A stretch of DNA of 64,000 nucleotides from a virus. Below the pieces are notes generated by a model, which saw nothing but the letters and a program-made list of their open reading frames with translations, had not been told where the DNA came from and made no database searches. Shown in pieces: positions 8,296 through 17,552 of this stretch. The first letter of the stretch is position 1; each line of letters begins with the position of its first letter. Location of the stretch: IMG/VR virus record IMGVR_UViG_3300031857_000065, positions 1-64,000 of that record; one strand, given 5' to 3'. Position numbers and translations under genes: made by a program.

Positions 8296-10134
8296 TTATC
8301 TCGTTGTGATTGTCTGTTCAAATGGACCAACTGAACCAGACATTTGTTCTGTAATACCATAGAACGGTGAACTTGCAATACGTGATTTCTTTTCTATCAA
8401 TACGAACTTCATATCAACCTGTGCTCCCATTGGAACTCCTCTATCTATATCCCACGATTCTGTTATCTCATTGAAATTAGTAGACAGTGAAGTTAAATAT
8501 CCCGGCTGGTTTACATACATATTACCGATCGTCAATCGAATAATATTTGGTTGAAGAATACCCTTATTAATTCCATAAGGATAGACCAATCCCGTTAAAT
8601 AATTAATACGTTTCCACACAACGTCTAACTCGTCTTTAGAAAACGCCAACACACCGAGTTTAAAACTAATTTCTCTTTGCACAGTAACATAACTGATAAA
8701 CTTTTCAGTTCTACCGATATATTGATAATTTTTGTATTCAGGTGATGCAGATTGTTGTAGGTCTTTTATGAACGCTCTGAATTTTATCGGGTCATCATTA
8801 CCCATAGCTATTGCTATTGTGATTGCATCATCAAAATCATTATTAATATTTCTGTATGGTCGTAGTATGTTTGCTGCACTTGAACCCGTTTCATTTGATG
8901 GGTCTTTGATATAAGAAATTCTTTTATTCGGAGTTGTTCTGTTTATTGCAATATATTTTGCATTTTGAGAAGTCATTCCACTATCTTCAAACTGCTTATC
9001 ACCCGTAATAGATTCTACATCACCCTCAAAGTATTTCAAGAATGGTATTGATTCTTCGTTATTTTTTGTAATTTCACTTATCCAAGCATTTTCTGCATCG
9101 ATAAACTTTTGCTGATTATCTATGAGCTGTTGCTTAGCTTGCATATCTTCTTTGTTATAAAGCGCCAACAGTCCATATTCCTCTACAACGTCGGACACCA
9201 ATGCAGTTCTGGACACATCGGCCCCTATGCTAACACCATCATCATTTGGAACACCTCCGGCAGTACCTCCACGGTCAGGTCGTGTGTAAGAACCGTTAGT
9301 GTAGTCGGAATCGAATATCTTGTATGACCAATCTGATGATCCGTTTGATATATAAAAATACGTTTTGTATAATCCATCCCACCTACCAGCACCATTAGGT
9401 ATTGCACCATATCTAATCGTATTCGAAAATACAAACGTTTCGTTTTCTGGATTTAATACACCGCCGTATTTGAATCTGACTGTCGGGTTAACAAAAGATA
9501 ATATGTAATCACTATCTTTTGTTCCTAATTCCGGTCTAGTTTTTTTCCAACCATCTGCATCATATCCAAAATCGTCACCAACGTTTTTCTTCGCAGTGAA
9601 GGCAGAAATAGTACTGGTAATTGGTCCTGCTATTTTTTTCAGTAGTCCTTTTATACCACCAGTTGCATTTTTTGTAAAACTATCATATGTTGATTTTTGC
9701 AGCTGTCCTAATTTTCTTACGTTTGAGTAAGATGTATCTGTTTTTTTTAATAAAGTGTTTAATGGCCGTAGGTGTCGTCGTAAATGCAGAAATGGTACGG
9801 CGTTGCCAATAGCAAATACAGGATTAATTAATCGTGTTTGCTCAAATGTGTTTCCAGTTTGAAGTAATTGCTGTTTCAATAAAAACGTTACTCCACGAAC
9901 ACTAAATGTAAAAAGTGTCAATCGTTTTACATCTTGTAATGCACTAGTTACTGGTAGAGCGCGTCCCAATGCTCTACTTGCTCCACCAAAATATCCATCA
10001 CCGACGCGACGAACTACAAGAGGGTCGTCATTTCTACCGGTACTCGGTTTTCCATTTTCGAATTTAGTGGTTGCGCCTTTATATAATTTATTGACTGTCT
10101 GATTATACCGTTTTTCTAGATTAGTAAATGCCAT
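8296..10134 (-). CDS. Putative baseplate/tail structural protein (612 aa)
   Basis: Family not recognised. The N-terminal 200 residues are basic and partly helical with repeated Leu/Arg segments (RALGRALPVTSALQDVKRL, FLHLRRHLRPL). The middle is rich in Gly/Tyr/Asp (YDADGWKKTRPELG, YFYISNGSSDW). The C-terminal part (about 440-600) holds FRAFIKDLQQSASPEYKNY, YPYGINKGILQPNIIRLTIG and WDIDRGVPMGAQVDMKFVLI, a layout common in tail or baseplate proteins. It sits between the tape measure and the LysM baseplate gene with 2- to 3-base spacing, so a baseplate or tail-end role is likely. Confidence 0.65.
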   Translation of the reverse strand: MAFTNLEKRYNQTVNKLYKGATTKFENGKPSTGRNDDPLVVRRVGDGYFGGASRALGRALPVTSALQDVKRLTLFTFSVRGVTFLLKQQLLQTGNTFEQTRLINPVFAIGNAVPFLHLRRHLRPLNTLLKKTDTSYSNVRKLGQLQKSTYDSFTKNATGGIKGLLKKIAGPITSTISAFTAKKNVGDDFGYDADGWKKTRPELGTKDSDYILSFVNPTVRFKYGGVLNPENETFVFSNTIRYGAIPNGAGRWDGLYKTYFYISNGSSDWSYKIFDSDYTNGSYTRPDRGGTAGGVPNDDGVSIGADVSRTALVSDVVEEYGLLALYNKEDMQAKQQLIDNQQKFIDAENAWISEITKNNEESIPFLKYFEGDVESITGDKQFEDSGMTSQNAKYIAINRTTPNKRISYIKDPSNETGSSAANILRPYRNINNDFDDAITIAIAMGNDDPIKFRAFIKDLQQSASPEYKNYQYIGRTEKFISYVTVQREISFKLGVLAFSKDELDVVWKRINYLTGLVYPYGINKGILQPNIIRLTIGNMYVNQPGYLTSLSTNFNEITESWDIDRGVPMGAQVDMKFVLIEKKSRIASSPFYGITEQMSGSVGPFEQTITTR

Positions 10135-10136
10135 AA

Positions 10137-13100
10137 TTATCCTCTACGCATTAAGCCGACAGTTGTTGAGGCATCGGTTCTGCCCACCAAAATCTTACCA
10201 ATTTTTTGACCGTCTACTTCTACATTCATTCTACCAATAGCGTTTACTACTTGGTCCAGTTTTGCTTCTAACTTGGTCAAATCAACCGAAACAGATGGTG
10301 TAGTTTCAGTTTTTTGTTTATTTGCATCTCTACCCAACGCACCAAATGATAAGAATCTTACACCAGTATTTACTGCATCAGATACCATATCATCAGCATA
10401 TGCAACAACGTTATCTCTATTATTCAATGCAATTGCACCAGACGGTGTAACCAAAGTACGTTCACCATATCCTGAACGAGATACTACGTCATCACCAAAC
10501 CAGTTCATCGGGTTCAACTTACTCGCCACGCTTCTCACAGCATTTACCGGATTCAAGGAAGAAATCTTTTCCTTAATCCAATCAAATATTCTTGTAAACG
10601 CACCAGTTATACCATTCCAAATCATCTCTGGTAATGATGTAAACCAAGTTACTGCTGTATCAAATGCTGTAGATATTTTTTCTGGTAATGAAGTAAACCA
10701 ATCACCTATTGATGAAAGACCTGCCGTTATTTTTTCTGGTAAACTTGCAAACCAATCAACCACACTATTGAACTTCTCGGTTACCAGTGCCCAGAAGTCT
10801 GGGAAGAATTTCTTTATTGGACCAAAGAAGAAATCTACCATCATTTTACCTATATCAGAAAATAGACTCTTGACTGAATCCCACAGTTTACCCACCGCTT
10901 CTTTTGCTCCAGAGAAATCTCCAGAAAGTAATTTAGTTATAACGGCTAATCCACGAAATGTAATTTCCAAACCACCAGAAAACACTCTCAATACTACTGC
11001 CAAGAGTTGTAATGGACGTAGTACAATCATACCAATGACCGACCCAACCACTTCAAATGCTTTACCTAATTTCTTAGCGGTTTCACTTGTTTCACCACCG
11101 GGACCAGAAAAGACTGCAAACATTGACATAAACGCATCTTTTACTGGTGATAATGATTTCCACACCATACCAAATGCTTCTTTAATTGGCGTGAACATAC
11201 TGATAAATCCTGATATTTGTTGACCGAATACGTGTGCAACGCCTGGGAAGTATTTGTTAATTGATTTACCTAATGTGTTTCCTATAAATCCACCGACCAT
11301 CATACCAAGTGGACCTCCCATTGCTCCCAAAGCAGTTCCCACAGCAGCCAATCCACCTTGAACCAAACCGGAACCCGCAGCTTCTGTTCCAGATTTGCCT
11401 TGCTGTCTAGCCGTCATAAATCCTTCGGCTGCTCCAAATATACCAGATAATGCAGATCCACCCAGCTTCACACCTTTACTTACAGGCGATATTAGAGATT
11501 TTGCTACTGACCCCGCACCCTGCATAATAGAACCAGTAACTCGACCAGGCGCAGCTATAGCCGTTCTAATACTTTGTAACGGTGATGTTATAGCGGTACG
11601 TAATCCTTGTAGGAAAGTAGTTTGTGTTGCAGCAGTACCTGCAGCGGATGTCGCTGCAGTGCCTGCGGCGGATGTCGCTGCAGTTCCCGCTGCTCCGGTT
11701 CCAGGCAATTTTATAAATTTAGAAATTATGTTTTGGGCAGTTGAAGTTCCCAATCCCTTTGCTATAAATCCAAGTGTTGTAGCAATTCCAGTAAATACTA
11801 ATGCCTGTGCTTCCCCAAGGTTAACTAATCTGGATAAGAATCCGTTTGCATCTTTTTGTAATTGTTCCGGTGATAACGTTGCTTCTCCAGAACCTTCAGT
11901 TCCTTTCGGTGCTCCCAAACGTTGGAGTTCTTCCATAGAAATACCAAACGCTTGTGATAGAGCTAGTTGTTCTGACCGACGAAGTTTAGTTAGGTCTTTA
12001 CCTTGCGATGCAAGTTGTGATCTCAACTCTTCCATCAACGCACCGGTGTCTCCAGATTCCGCAACTTCAGCCAGTCTGCTACTATCAAATCCGAAGCCCA
12101 TTGCTCCAAGTTCTGCCTGTTTCTCTAGGAAGCCTTCAAAGTCACCAATAATATTATCACCGACTTGATCAATCTTACCTAAATCTACACCAATCTTCTT
12201 TGCGTCTGCTGCGGCGCGTGCAAATGAAACAGCAAATCGTGTTCCATTTCGAGCCAACAATTCGGAATTTTGACCAATTGCTGCCATTGCATCTTTAGAA
12301 GTCAATCCCTTCTTAGCAAATTCACTAACGAACTGATCTTGTGCTTTCTTTGCAGCACCAGTATCACCCATTGTTTGGGTCATAAAGACACGGCGTGCTT
12401 TTGCCAACTCACCAGCACCAACACCCATTTCTTTAGCTTGACGTGCTATATCAGCGGCGGCACCAGAAGTTAGTACGCCACCAAATTCAGATTGGAATGC
12501 TGCTTGTGCTTCTTGAATTTGTTCCGTAGTAACGCCAGCCTGTTTACCTAACGAAGTAAATGTTCCAGCAAAACTCTTAACACTAGCTACAAGATTTTCA
12601 AATTTTAATTTTGCAGCAGAACCCGCTGACAATCCAAACTGTTGTTGCGTTTGACGTACCGTAGCTACTAGATTACCAAGAGCATTACCTAATGTTTGTA
12701 ATGTACCCGCAAGCGCATTCATACTCTTTGCTATACCAGACGCCAATGTATTTGCTGCTTCCTTTCTAACGGTTTCTTCTTCGGCGATTCTATCTTCTAA
12801 AGCTTTTTGTAAATTATTTTCAGCGGCTGTTGACTGTAGCACCTCTCCAGCTTGCTGTTGCAATTTGTCTGTTAAATTATCTATTTCACTTTGATAATCG
12901 TTATTTATTGCTTCTAATTCTTGTAATCCTTCACTTATTTGTTGTGCTTCAGATTCCATACCACCGATAGATTGAATTAAATCCAATCGACGTAAGTTTT
13001 CTCGCGTGAGAGTATTATTGTTTTGTGCAATAGCGGATTCGTAAGCACCTGCGGCATCGGCTGCTGACTGCATATCTGCTTCCATACCAGGAATTGAAGC

Positions 13101-14063
13101 AGCAATACTGTCTCTGTACTGAATCTCTGCTTTTCGCATTTCTTTTGTTTCATTAAACGCAGCAAGGATACTTTCTTTTCTAGCTTGTAGAGTTTTTACA
13201 AGTTGTTCTTCTTCTTGTGTTAATTCCTTCTGTTTTCCTCTACCTTTGAATTCACCACGTTTTTGAATTCGACGTATCTCTTCATTTACCGCATCAATTT
13301 GAGATTTTTGAACTTCTTCATTACCTCGTAATGATTTAATTCTATCGTTACTTGCTGCAACATCTTCATTAGCAGCATTAATTTGAGATTGCATGAATCT
13401 TTCTAGATCTCTTGAAGATTCTGCTTGACTCTGTAACGCTTGATTTGCGCTCTTTATTTGCGATATTCGTTCTTCAGTTGCTTGCTTTTCACCTTGTGCT
13501 GCTTTTATTTGAGCTTGTACGTATCCTAACGATTCGTTTCTAGAATCAATTAATGCTTGCACTCCACCTTGTTCTTGGACTTTTTGTTCTAGGGTTGCAA
13601 ACGTACTATCTGCTTCTTTTAATAATGCAGCCGTGTGTTGTTTCTGTGCATTCAACAATTCTCGTGCTTGTGCAACTGATGCTTGTGCAACTGATACCTT
13701 AGCTTTTGCTACGGCATATTCTGCTTTAGTTGTCTGAATTACATTTAAAAATTCATTAGACGCGGCACCCATCGAACGCTTGAGTCTACTTGCTTGCGTC
13801 GATTGCTCTTGAAGTGATTGTTTAGTTGCATCTAACTGTTTAGTAGCCGTGGCTACCTCATCACCGAACTGCTTAAGTGCGCTCTTAATAGTATTTGCAG
13901 TACTACTTAATTCTTTTAATGAGGAAGATGTTTTTGTAGCAGAATCTGACGCACCCTTAAGATTAACCTTTCCGGCATCTTCAGATAACTTTTTTAAACT
14001 TGCTGTAAGCGAAGCAATCGTACTAGATAATTCTTCGGTGTTTACCGTAGTATCTTCCGCCAT
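10137..14063 (-). CDS. Tail tape measure protein
   Basis: A 1,308-residue protein. About 450 residues of Gln/Ala/Glu-rich coiled coil are followed by a conserved-looking helical core, a SAAGTAAT triplicate linker, and two hydrophobic stretches (TALGAMGGPLGMMVGGFIG and VIGMIVLRPLQLLAVVLRVF). Three copies of a WFxSLPEKI repeat of about 22 residues lie near the C-terminus, a pattern seen in tape measures. It sets tail length and exits during DNA ejection, the hydrophobic parts plausibly entering the inner membrane. At the usual 1.5 angstrom per residue this predicts a tail near 195 nm (inference). It lies downstream of the gp26-type gene and the putative frameshift, the normal chaperone-then-tape-measure order. 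Confidence 0.88.
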   Translation of the reverse strand: MAEDTTVNTEELSSTIASLTASLKKLSEDAGKVNLKGASDSATKTSSSLKELSSTANTIKSALKQFGDEVATATKQLDATKQSLQEQSTQASRLKRSMGAASNEFLNVIQTTKAEYAVAKAKVSVAQASVAQARELLNAQKQHTAALLKEADSTFATLEQKVQEQGGVQALIDSRNESLGYVQAQIKAAQGEKQATEERISQIKSANQALQSQAESSRDLERFMQSQINAANEDVAASNDRIKSLRGNEEVQKSQIDAVNEEIRRIQKRGEFKGRGKQKELTQEEEQLVKTLQARKESILAAFNETKEMRKAEIQYRDSIAASIPGMEADMQSAADAAGAYESAIAQNNNTLTRENLRRLDLIQSIGGMESEAQQISEGLQELEAINNDYQSEIDNLTDKLQQQAGEVLQSTAAENNLQKALEDRIAEEETVRKEAANTLASGIAKSMNALAGTLQTLGNALGNLVATVRQTQQQFGLSAGSAAKLKFENLVASVKSFAGTFTSLGKQAGVTTEQIQEAQAAFQSEFGGVLTSGAAADIARQAKEMGVGAGELAKARRVFMTQTMGDTGAAKKAQDQFVSEFAKKGLTSKDAMAAIGQNSELLARNGTRFAVSFARAAADAKKIGVDLGKIDQVGDNIIGDFEGFLEKQAELGAMGFGFDSSRLAEVAESGDTGALMEELRSQLASQGKDLTKLRRSEQLALSQAFGISMEELQRLGAPKGTEGSGEATLSPEQLQKDANGFLSRLVNLGEAQALVFTGIATTLGFIAKGLGTSTAQNIISKFIKLPGTGAAGTAATSAAGTAATSAAGTAATQTTFLQGLRTAITSPLQSIRTAIAAPGRVTGSIMQGAGSVAKSLISPVSKGVKLGGSALSGIFGAAEGFMTARQQGKSGTEAAGSGLVQGGLAAVGTALGAMGGPLGMMVGGFIGNTLGKSINKYFPGVAHVFGQQISGFISMFTPIKEAFGMVWKSLSPVKDAFMSMFAVFSGPGGETSETAKKLGKAFEVVGSVIGMIVLRPLQLLAVVLRVFSGGLEITFRGLAVITKLLSGDFSGAKEAVGKLWDSVKSLFSDIGKMMVDFFFGPIKKFFPDFWALVTEKFNSVVDWFASLPEKITAGLSSIGDWFTSLPEKISTAFDTAVTWFTSLPEMIWNGITGAFTRIFDWIKEKISSLNPVNAVRSVASKLNPMNWFGDDVVSRSGYGERTLVTPSGAIALNNRDNVVAYADDMVSDAVNTGVRFLSFGALGRDANKQKTETTPSVSVDLTKLEAKLDQVVNAIGRMNVEVDGQKIGKILVGRTDASTTVGLMRRG

Positions 14064-14066
14064 TCA

Positions 14067-14441
14067 TTATCCTCGAAGTGCGTGATATGTTGCCGCAAAC
14101 AACGTAGCAACATTTCCACTTGGTGCAGTTGCTATTGCTGGTCCCATAGTTGCTGCACCTTTTATAGAAATATCTCTTTTTAATCGAGCCATTGGTGCGC
14201 CATTAACATGCCACCCCGGAAACATTAAATCCCCGACCAATGTAGCTAATGGTGCTCCAGCTGTTGCTAAACCTTTAAATAATTTATTACCTTTAATAGT
14301 ATACAAAGGAGTGGCAGAACGAGTTGCCGATCCAGCGAATACTCGGAAGTTGTCCACTACCGTTATCATTGGAGAACCCGCTCGTGCCCATCCTTTATAC
14401 CCTCTATCATAATCACTTAAAAGTTCTTTGAGTAATATCAT
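14067..14441 (-). CDS. Five-fold repeat protein (beta-flower-like), tail region
   Basis: A 124-residue protein built, after a 12-residue helical start (ILLKELLSDYDR), of five successive 19-20-residue repeats that begin with an aromatic or Ile residue, a variable residue and Gly, then carry a Gly/Ala-x-Pro turn: YKGWARAGSP, FAGSATRSATP, FKGLATAGAP, FPGWHVNGAP and IKGAATMGPA. Such a count and spacing suggests a closed five-bladed beta structure similar to proteins named 5-fold beta-flower; this is inference from repeat geometry. No enzymatic motif. It sits directly upstream of the tape measure gene and downstream of the chaperone pair, so it may be a tail or tail-assembly component. Confidence 0.55.
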   Translation of the reverse strand: MILLKELLSDYDRGYKGWARAGSPMITVVDNFRVFAGSATRSATPLYTIKGNKLFKGLATAGAPLATLVGDLMFPGWHVNGAPMARLKRDISIKGAATMGPAIATAPSGNVATLFAATYHALRG

Positions 14442-14446
14442 ATGGA

Positions 14447-14596
14447 TTACCGTTTAGATGCCTTTTCTATTCTGTCTGCTTCTTCTTGTTTCAACTTACC
14501 AAACTCACGTATATAGAAATTTCGAAGATAAACAGGCATTTGATATAACTCTATGACGCTAAGCGCCCCTTTTGAATAGTGTGCTGTTATCAGCAT
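14447..14596 (-). CDS. Small tail-assembly ORF, probable frameshift extension of the gp26-type protein
   Basis: From ATG 14596 this is a 49-residue ORF (MLITAHYSKGALSVIELYQ ... MPVYLRNFYIREFGKLKQE ...), ending at TAA 14449-14447. The protein-like sequence continues upstream of this ATG in the same frame (GLTPEYKAEIHKS) back into the end of the gp26-type gene. The frame has no ATG, GTG or TTG between an upstream stop and this ATG. No good ribosome-binding site precedes the ATG, since the nearest GGAG is over 20 nt away. Two readings remain: a separately started 49-residue protein, or the C-terminal part of a +1 frameshift product, as in tail-assembly chaperones. Position just before the tape measure region favours the second. 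Confidence 0.65.
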   Translation of the reverse strand: MLITAHYSKGALSVIELYQMPVYLRNFYIREFGKLKQEEADRIEKASKR

Positions 14597-14609
14597 CGAC
14601 TTATGGATT

Positions 14610-15389
14610 TCAGCCTTGTACTCCGGCGTCAGGCCAAAAGAAGTTGATGCCGATAGGCAACCTCACCGATAAGTTGTCAGAACCACATGAATCACAATCA
14701 ACATTTACATTGAAGTCAACATCTGGAATAAGCTGTCTGTACTGTTCACGTAAGAATCTTGTATCCTTAACTAACAAGTTTTCCACAAATGTCCAAATCT
14801 TTCCTTTGTTTGTTTCACCGTTTACTGACGAAATCATTGCTCGAAGTCTTGCGGTCGTATCGGATTCTATTTCTGAATTTGCCTTCTTAAGAGCCTTCGT
14901 TTCCTTCTCAATAGCCAATTCATCTCCACGGGTCAACAACTTTAATGTTACTTCTGCTTTAGACACCGGAAGAACTATTTTAATTTCAGTCGGACTATTT
15001 CCGTCTGGTTCGTTTTCTGTTTTTAATGTAGTCAAATCAACCGTTTCTTCAATAGTCTTGCCACACTTCGGACAAGTCATTCCTACAGAATAATCTTTAC
15101 CATATCCAAGAATTCTGGTAGCAACCATCACTGCATTTAAATCACCAATTAATAGATCCGATGATTTTACACCCTTTGTGACGATTAAACTATCCATCAA
15201 CTTATCCAACACAACACCTTTCTGAATTAAGTTAGTTGACGTAAGGATATCTTCTTCCTTTGCGGTCATATACTTAATTTCGATTTGTCCAGAACGTAAC
15301 GGACTTCCTTCTGCATAAAAGACTCCCTTTGAAGGTAAATCAATTACTTCAGTTGGAAATAGATTTTCTGTAACTGTTTTTTGCTCCAT
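14610..15389 (-). CDS. T4 gp26/PF12322-like baseplate or tail-assembly protein with zinc-finger pairs
   Basis: A 259-residue protein resembling the T4 base plate protein family (gp26): N-terminal PTEVIDLPSKGVFY, then IKYMTAKEEDILTSTNLI and a helical KLMDSLIVTKGV segment. Two cysteine pairs, CPKCG (about 133-137) and CDSCG (about 235-239), could bind one zinc ion. In many phages proteins in this slot act as tail-assembly chaperones. The gene starts at ATG 15389 after a TAAGGAG site and ends with NFFWPDAGVQG. The last codons overlap another open frame, suggesting a longer frameshifted form. It is transcribed just ahead of the repeat protein and the tape measure. Confidence 0.7.
   Translation of the reverse strand: MEQKTVTENLFPTEVIDLPSKGVFYAEGSPLRSGQIEIKYMTAKEEDILTSTNLIQKGVVLDKLMDSLIVTKGVKSSDLLIGDLNAVMVATRILGYGKDYSVGMTCPKCGKTIEETVDLTTLKTENEPDGNSPTEIKIVLPVSKAEVTLKLLTRGDELAIEKETKALKKANSEIESDTTARLRAMISSVNGETNKGKIWTFVENLLVKDTRFLREQYRQLIPDVDFNVNVDCDSCGSDNLSVRLPIGINFFWPDAGVQG
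14634..14642 (-). promoter_or_regulatory. Candidate +1 programmed frameshift site
   Basis: Minus-strand codons TTC TTT TGG near the 3' end of the gp26-type gene. A tRNA-Phe on TTT can re-pair perfectly one base forward (TTT again) before the TGG codon. That skips one T and opens the frame encoding GLTPEYKAEIHKS, which runs on to TAA at 14449. It is placed 8 codons before the zero-frame stop. Known tail-chaperone genes use such slips, more often -1; here the geometry requires +1 or -2. Confidence 0.5.
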
Positions 15390-15422
15390 ATGTAACTCCT
15401 TATTAATATAAAATATTTACTG

Positions 15423-15442
15423 CTGATATTAATAAATATCAG
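15423..15442. repeat. Perfect inverted repeat at the end of the SNF2-type gene
   Basis: Arms CTGATATT (15423-15430) and AATATCAG (15435-15442) with a 4-nt loop. It overlaps the stop codon of the helicase gene and lies 34 nt upstream of the gp26-type start. No T-run follows on the minus strand, so it is a weak terminator candidate; it may be an mRNA-end or processing hairpin, or a dyad operator. The loop also contains a TATTTATT block. Confidence 0.35.
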
Positions 15443-17322
15443 TCAGAATCGTTTTCTATGTCAAAGCGTTCATTATATGCGCTATTTAATCTTCTGACAA
15501 ACTCCTTAAAATAAGACTTTTGTTTATCCGGCGTAACCAATGCACCATCTACAATCATATCGGCTACCGATTGTTTTTCTTTTAGAATATCACGCATATA
15601 CTCGTCCATCGTACCATCACAGACCATATAATAGACCTGTACTTGTGCCTTTTGGCCAATACGATGGGTTCTGTCCTCTGCCTGTTCGTGATTTGCGGGA
15701 ACCCAATCCATATTCAGAAATACAACCGTATCAATCTTGTGTTGCAATCCGTCGATACCCATACCGGCTGCTAACAGGCTGAATAATCCAATCTTAGCCT
15801 GCCCGCTAACTAATTTGTCAATAGTTTCTTGGCGTTCATTTTTATTCATTTCACCTGTCAATAGTGCTGCGTGATGTCCATAATGTTCCAGCAAGAACTT
15901 CAATGGAGCAATATAATTACTGAAGATGAGGATGGGTTTGTCGTTATCCAGAAATTCATCAATCATTTCTACCAACCGAGGTAACTTCTTTTCAATTAGG
16001 AAGCTTTGTAGTTTTGGCATGTGTTTAATAGAAGGTTTCCCATCCATTTTCCATTTACCAAATAATTCTTTCAATAATTCGTTGTATTCTTTTCTTTCGT
16101 CCTTCGTCAATTCCACATATAAATCATTCCGTTGTTTAGCCGGTAATTCCGTTAGTACTTGATCTTTCTTTCGTCGAATTACCAAATCTTTTGTGCGGTC
16201 GTGGAGGTCTTGAAGATTCATTGGTGCTTGACCTTTCCATCCACCATATCTTTGCGTGAAATGGAAGAAGTTATTGAAGCGTTCCTTATCCAAGAAGTTC
16301 AATAAACTAAATGCTTCAATCGGACGAGACATGACCGGCGTTCCCGTCAAGAAAATCGTATACTTGGTTTTGATGCCGGGATACTTACGGCGTTCTTTCC
16401 ACGACCCAAGAATGCTCTTTGCTCGAATAGTCTGACGATTCTTTAGATAGGTTGCTTCATCACACACCAATAAGTCAAATCCTTGGTCACGAAGCCAATG
16501 ATTATTTTTCGCAACTGCATCGTAATGGGTAATATGAAACTGGTGTTTAAGGTTTCCATCGTACACCTTACTATCCCAAACAGTACTCTCTTTGCCCGTG
16601 AACTTTTTAATTTCACGTTGCCAATTCACGACTACGGACAAAGGACAAACAATTAACGTTTTGAGATTATGAAGTTGTGCGTACGCAATAGCTTGCACCG
16701 TCTTACCCAATCCCGGCGCATCCGCAATGAGACACCGACCACCAGCTCTATCGACGAATTGTACACCAACTTTTTGGTATGGATAGAGGTTGAGTTTCAA
16801 TCCCTTAATTTCAAAATCCGTATCTTCCTTTTGACGAATTTCATCTAAATCTTCCCGACGTTCTTGTAACTTACCTAATAATTTTTCAGCCGACGATGAT
16901 AAAACGGAATTTGGAAACAACTTCTTGACTTTTGGAAGATGTACTGCGGGAAACTCCCAATGCTTTTCATCACCATTCCATTTCCGTCCGTCAATCTCAT
17001 ACTTGAATTGTTCCAATAGGAGTTTGTTGTACGGCATGACAATATAGGCCGTCTTGGTGTCCTTCAAATGGACTTCAATTGGACCTGTCTGTTGTTCTCG
17101 TTCTTCTTTGGGTTTATCGGATTGCTTGACACGGGGTAGTTGTAAGTCCGATACATCATCACCTAACAAAGCTCGTTGTGCTGCTTCAATCCATTTTGCT
17201 GGTAATGTTTTAGTTGTGGTTATCCATTGTAAATACTGCGGGGCAGTACGCCGAACGCTACCCAACGTATGCCCCGAGTATTTTCCCCACGTAAAGACCA
17301 CTTCATCCAACGAAGGATGCAT
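15439..17322 (-). CDS. SNF2-family (SMARCAL1-like) DNA helicase/translocase
   Basis: A 627-residue SF2 ATPase. The N-terminus (FTWGKYSGHTLGSVRRTAPQYLQWI, residues 10-34) resembles the small DUF3820/ExoX C-terminal domain. Residues about 80-125 resemble the HARP substrate-recognition region of SMARCAL1. ATPase motifs are Walker A DAPGLGKT (201-208), DEAT (288-291), TGTP (326-329) and motif VI QAEDRTHRIGQ (547-557). SMARCAL1 proteins reanneal DNA and reverse forks, so the role is likely in replication or recombination restart, comparable in function to T4 UvsW. The start at ATG 17322 overlaps the upstream stop by one base (TAATG), implying translational coupling. Confidence 0.88.
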   Translation of the reverse strand: MHPSLDEVVFTWGKYSGHTLGSVRRTAPQYLQWITTTKTLPAKWIEAAQRALLGDDVSDLQLPRVKQSDKPKEEREQQTGPIEVHLKDTKTAYIVMPYNKLLLEQFKYEIDGRKWNGDEKHWEFPAVHLPKVKKLFPNSVLSSSAEKLLGKLQERREDLDEIRQKEDTDFEIKGLKLNLYPYQKVGVQFVDRAGGRCLIADAPGLGKTVQAIAYAQLHNLKTLIVCPLSVVVNWQREIKKFTGKESTVWDSKVYDGNLKHQFHITHYDAVAKNNHWLRDQGFDLLVCDEATYLKNRQTIRAKSILGSWKERRKYPGIKTKYTIFLTGTPVMSRPIEAFSLLNFLDKERFNNFFHFTQRYGGWKGQAPMNLQDLHDRTKDLVIRRKKDQVLTELPAKQRNDLYVELTKDERKEYNELLKELFGKWKMDGKPSIKHMPKLQSFLIEKKLPRLVEMIDEFLDNDKPILIFSNYIAPLKFLLEHYGHHAALLTGEMNKNERQETIDKLVSGQAKIGLFSLLAAGMGIDGLQHKIDTVVFLNMDWVPANHEQAEDRTHRIGQKAQVQVYYMVCDGTMDEYMRDILKEKQSVADMIVDGALVTPDKQKSYFKEFVRRLNSAYNERFDIENDSD

Positions 17323-17552
17323 TAAGCCTCAACCTCTAGTATTTCTTCTGGAGTTGTTGCACGAACATATACCATTCGTTCCATGTCCAATTGCCAACCC
17401 TCCTCTGGATCTAATTTTAATATTTGCATCATTTGTTCATTAGCAAGTTTAATCTGTTGCATTAATTGTGATTGATATTTTTTTAACGCTTCGTTATTAT
17501 TTAATATCAATTGCGCTAATGCGATAGGAACGTCCATCGTTACTTCTTTCAT
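17322..17552 (-). CDS. Hypothetical small helical protein (76 aa)
   Basis: Not recognised. Strongly helical with a central KKYQSQLMQQIKLANEQMMQILKL stretch (in pieces, residues about 24-47) suggesting a short coiled coil, then an acidic C-terminus ending EEILEVEA. It lies directly between the DUF6065 gene and the helicase gene, sharing a one-base TAATG overlap with the helicase start, so it is probably co-translated with it. It could be a small partner or structural adaptor; there is no direct evidence of function. Confidence 0.6.
   Translation of the reverse strand: MKEVTMDVPIALAQLILNNNEALKKYQSQLMQQIKLANEQMMQILKLDPEEGWQLDMERMVYVRATTPEEILEVEA

Noticed and set aside
10273-12168. Two plus-strand ORFs (316 and 257 codons) opposite the tape measure gene.
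   Set aside because: Shadow frames of the tape measure protein with no ribosome-binding site or family features.
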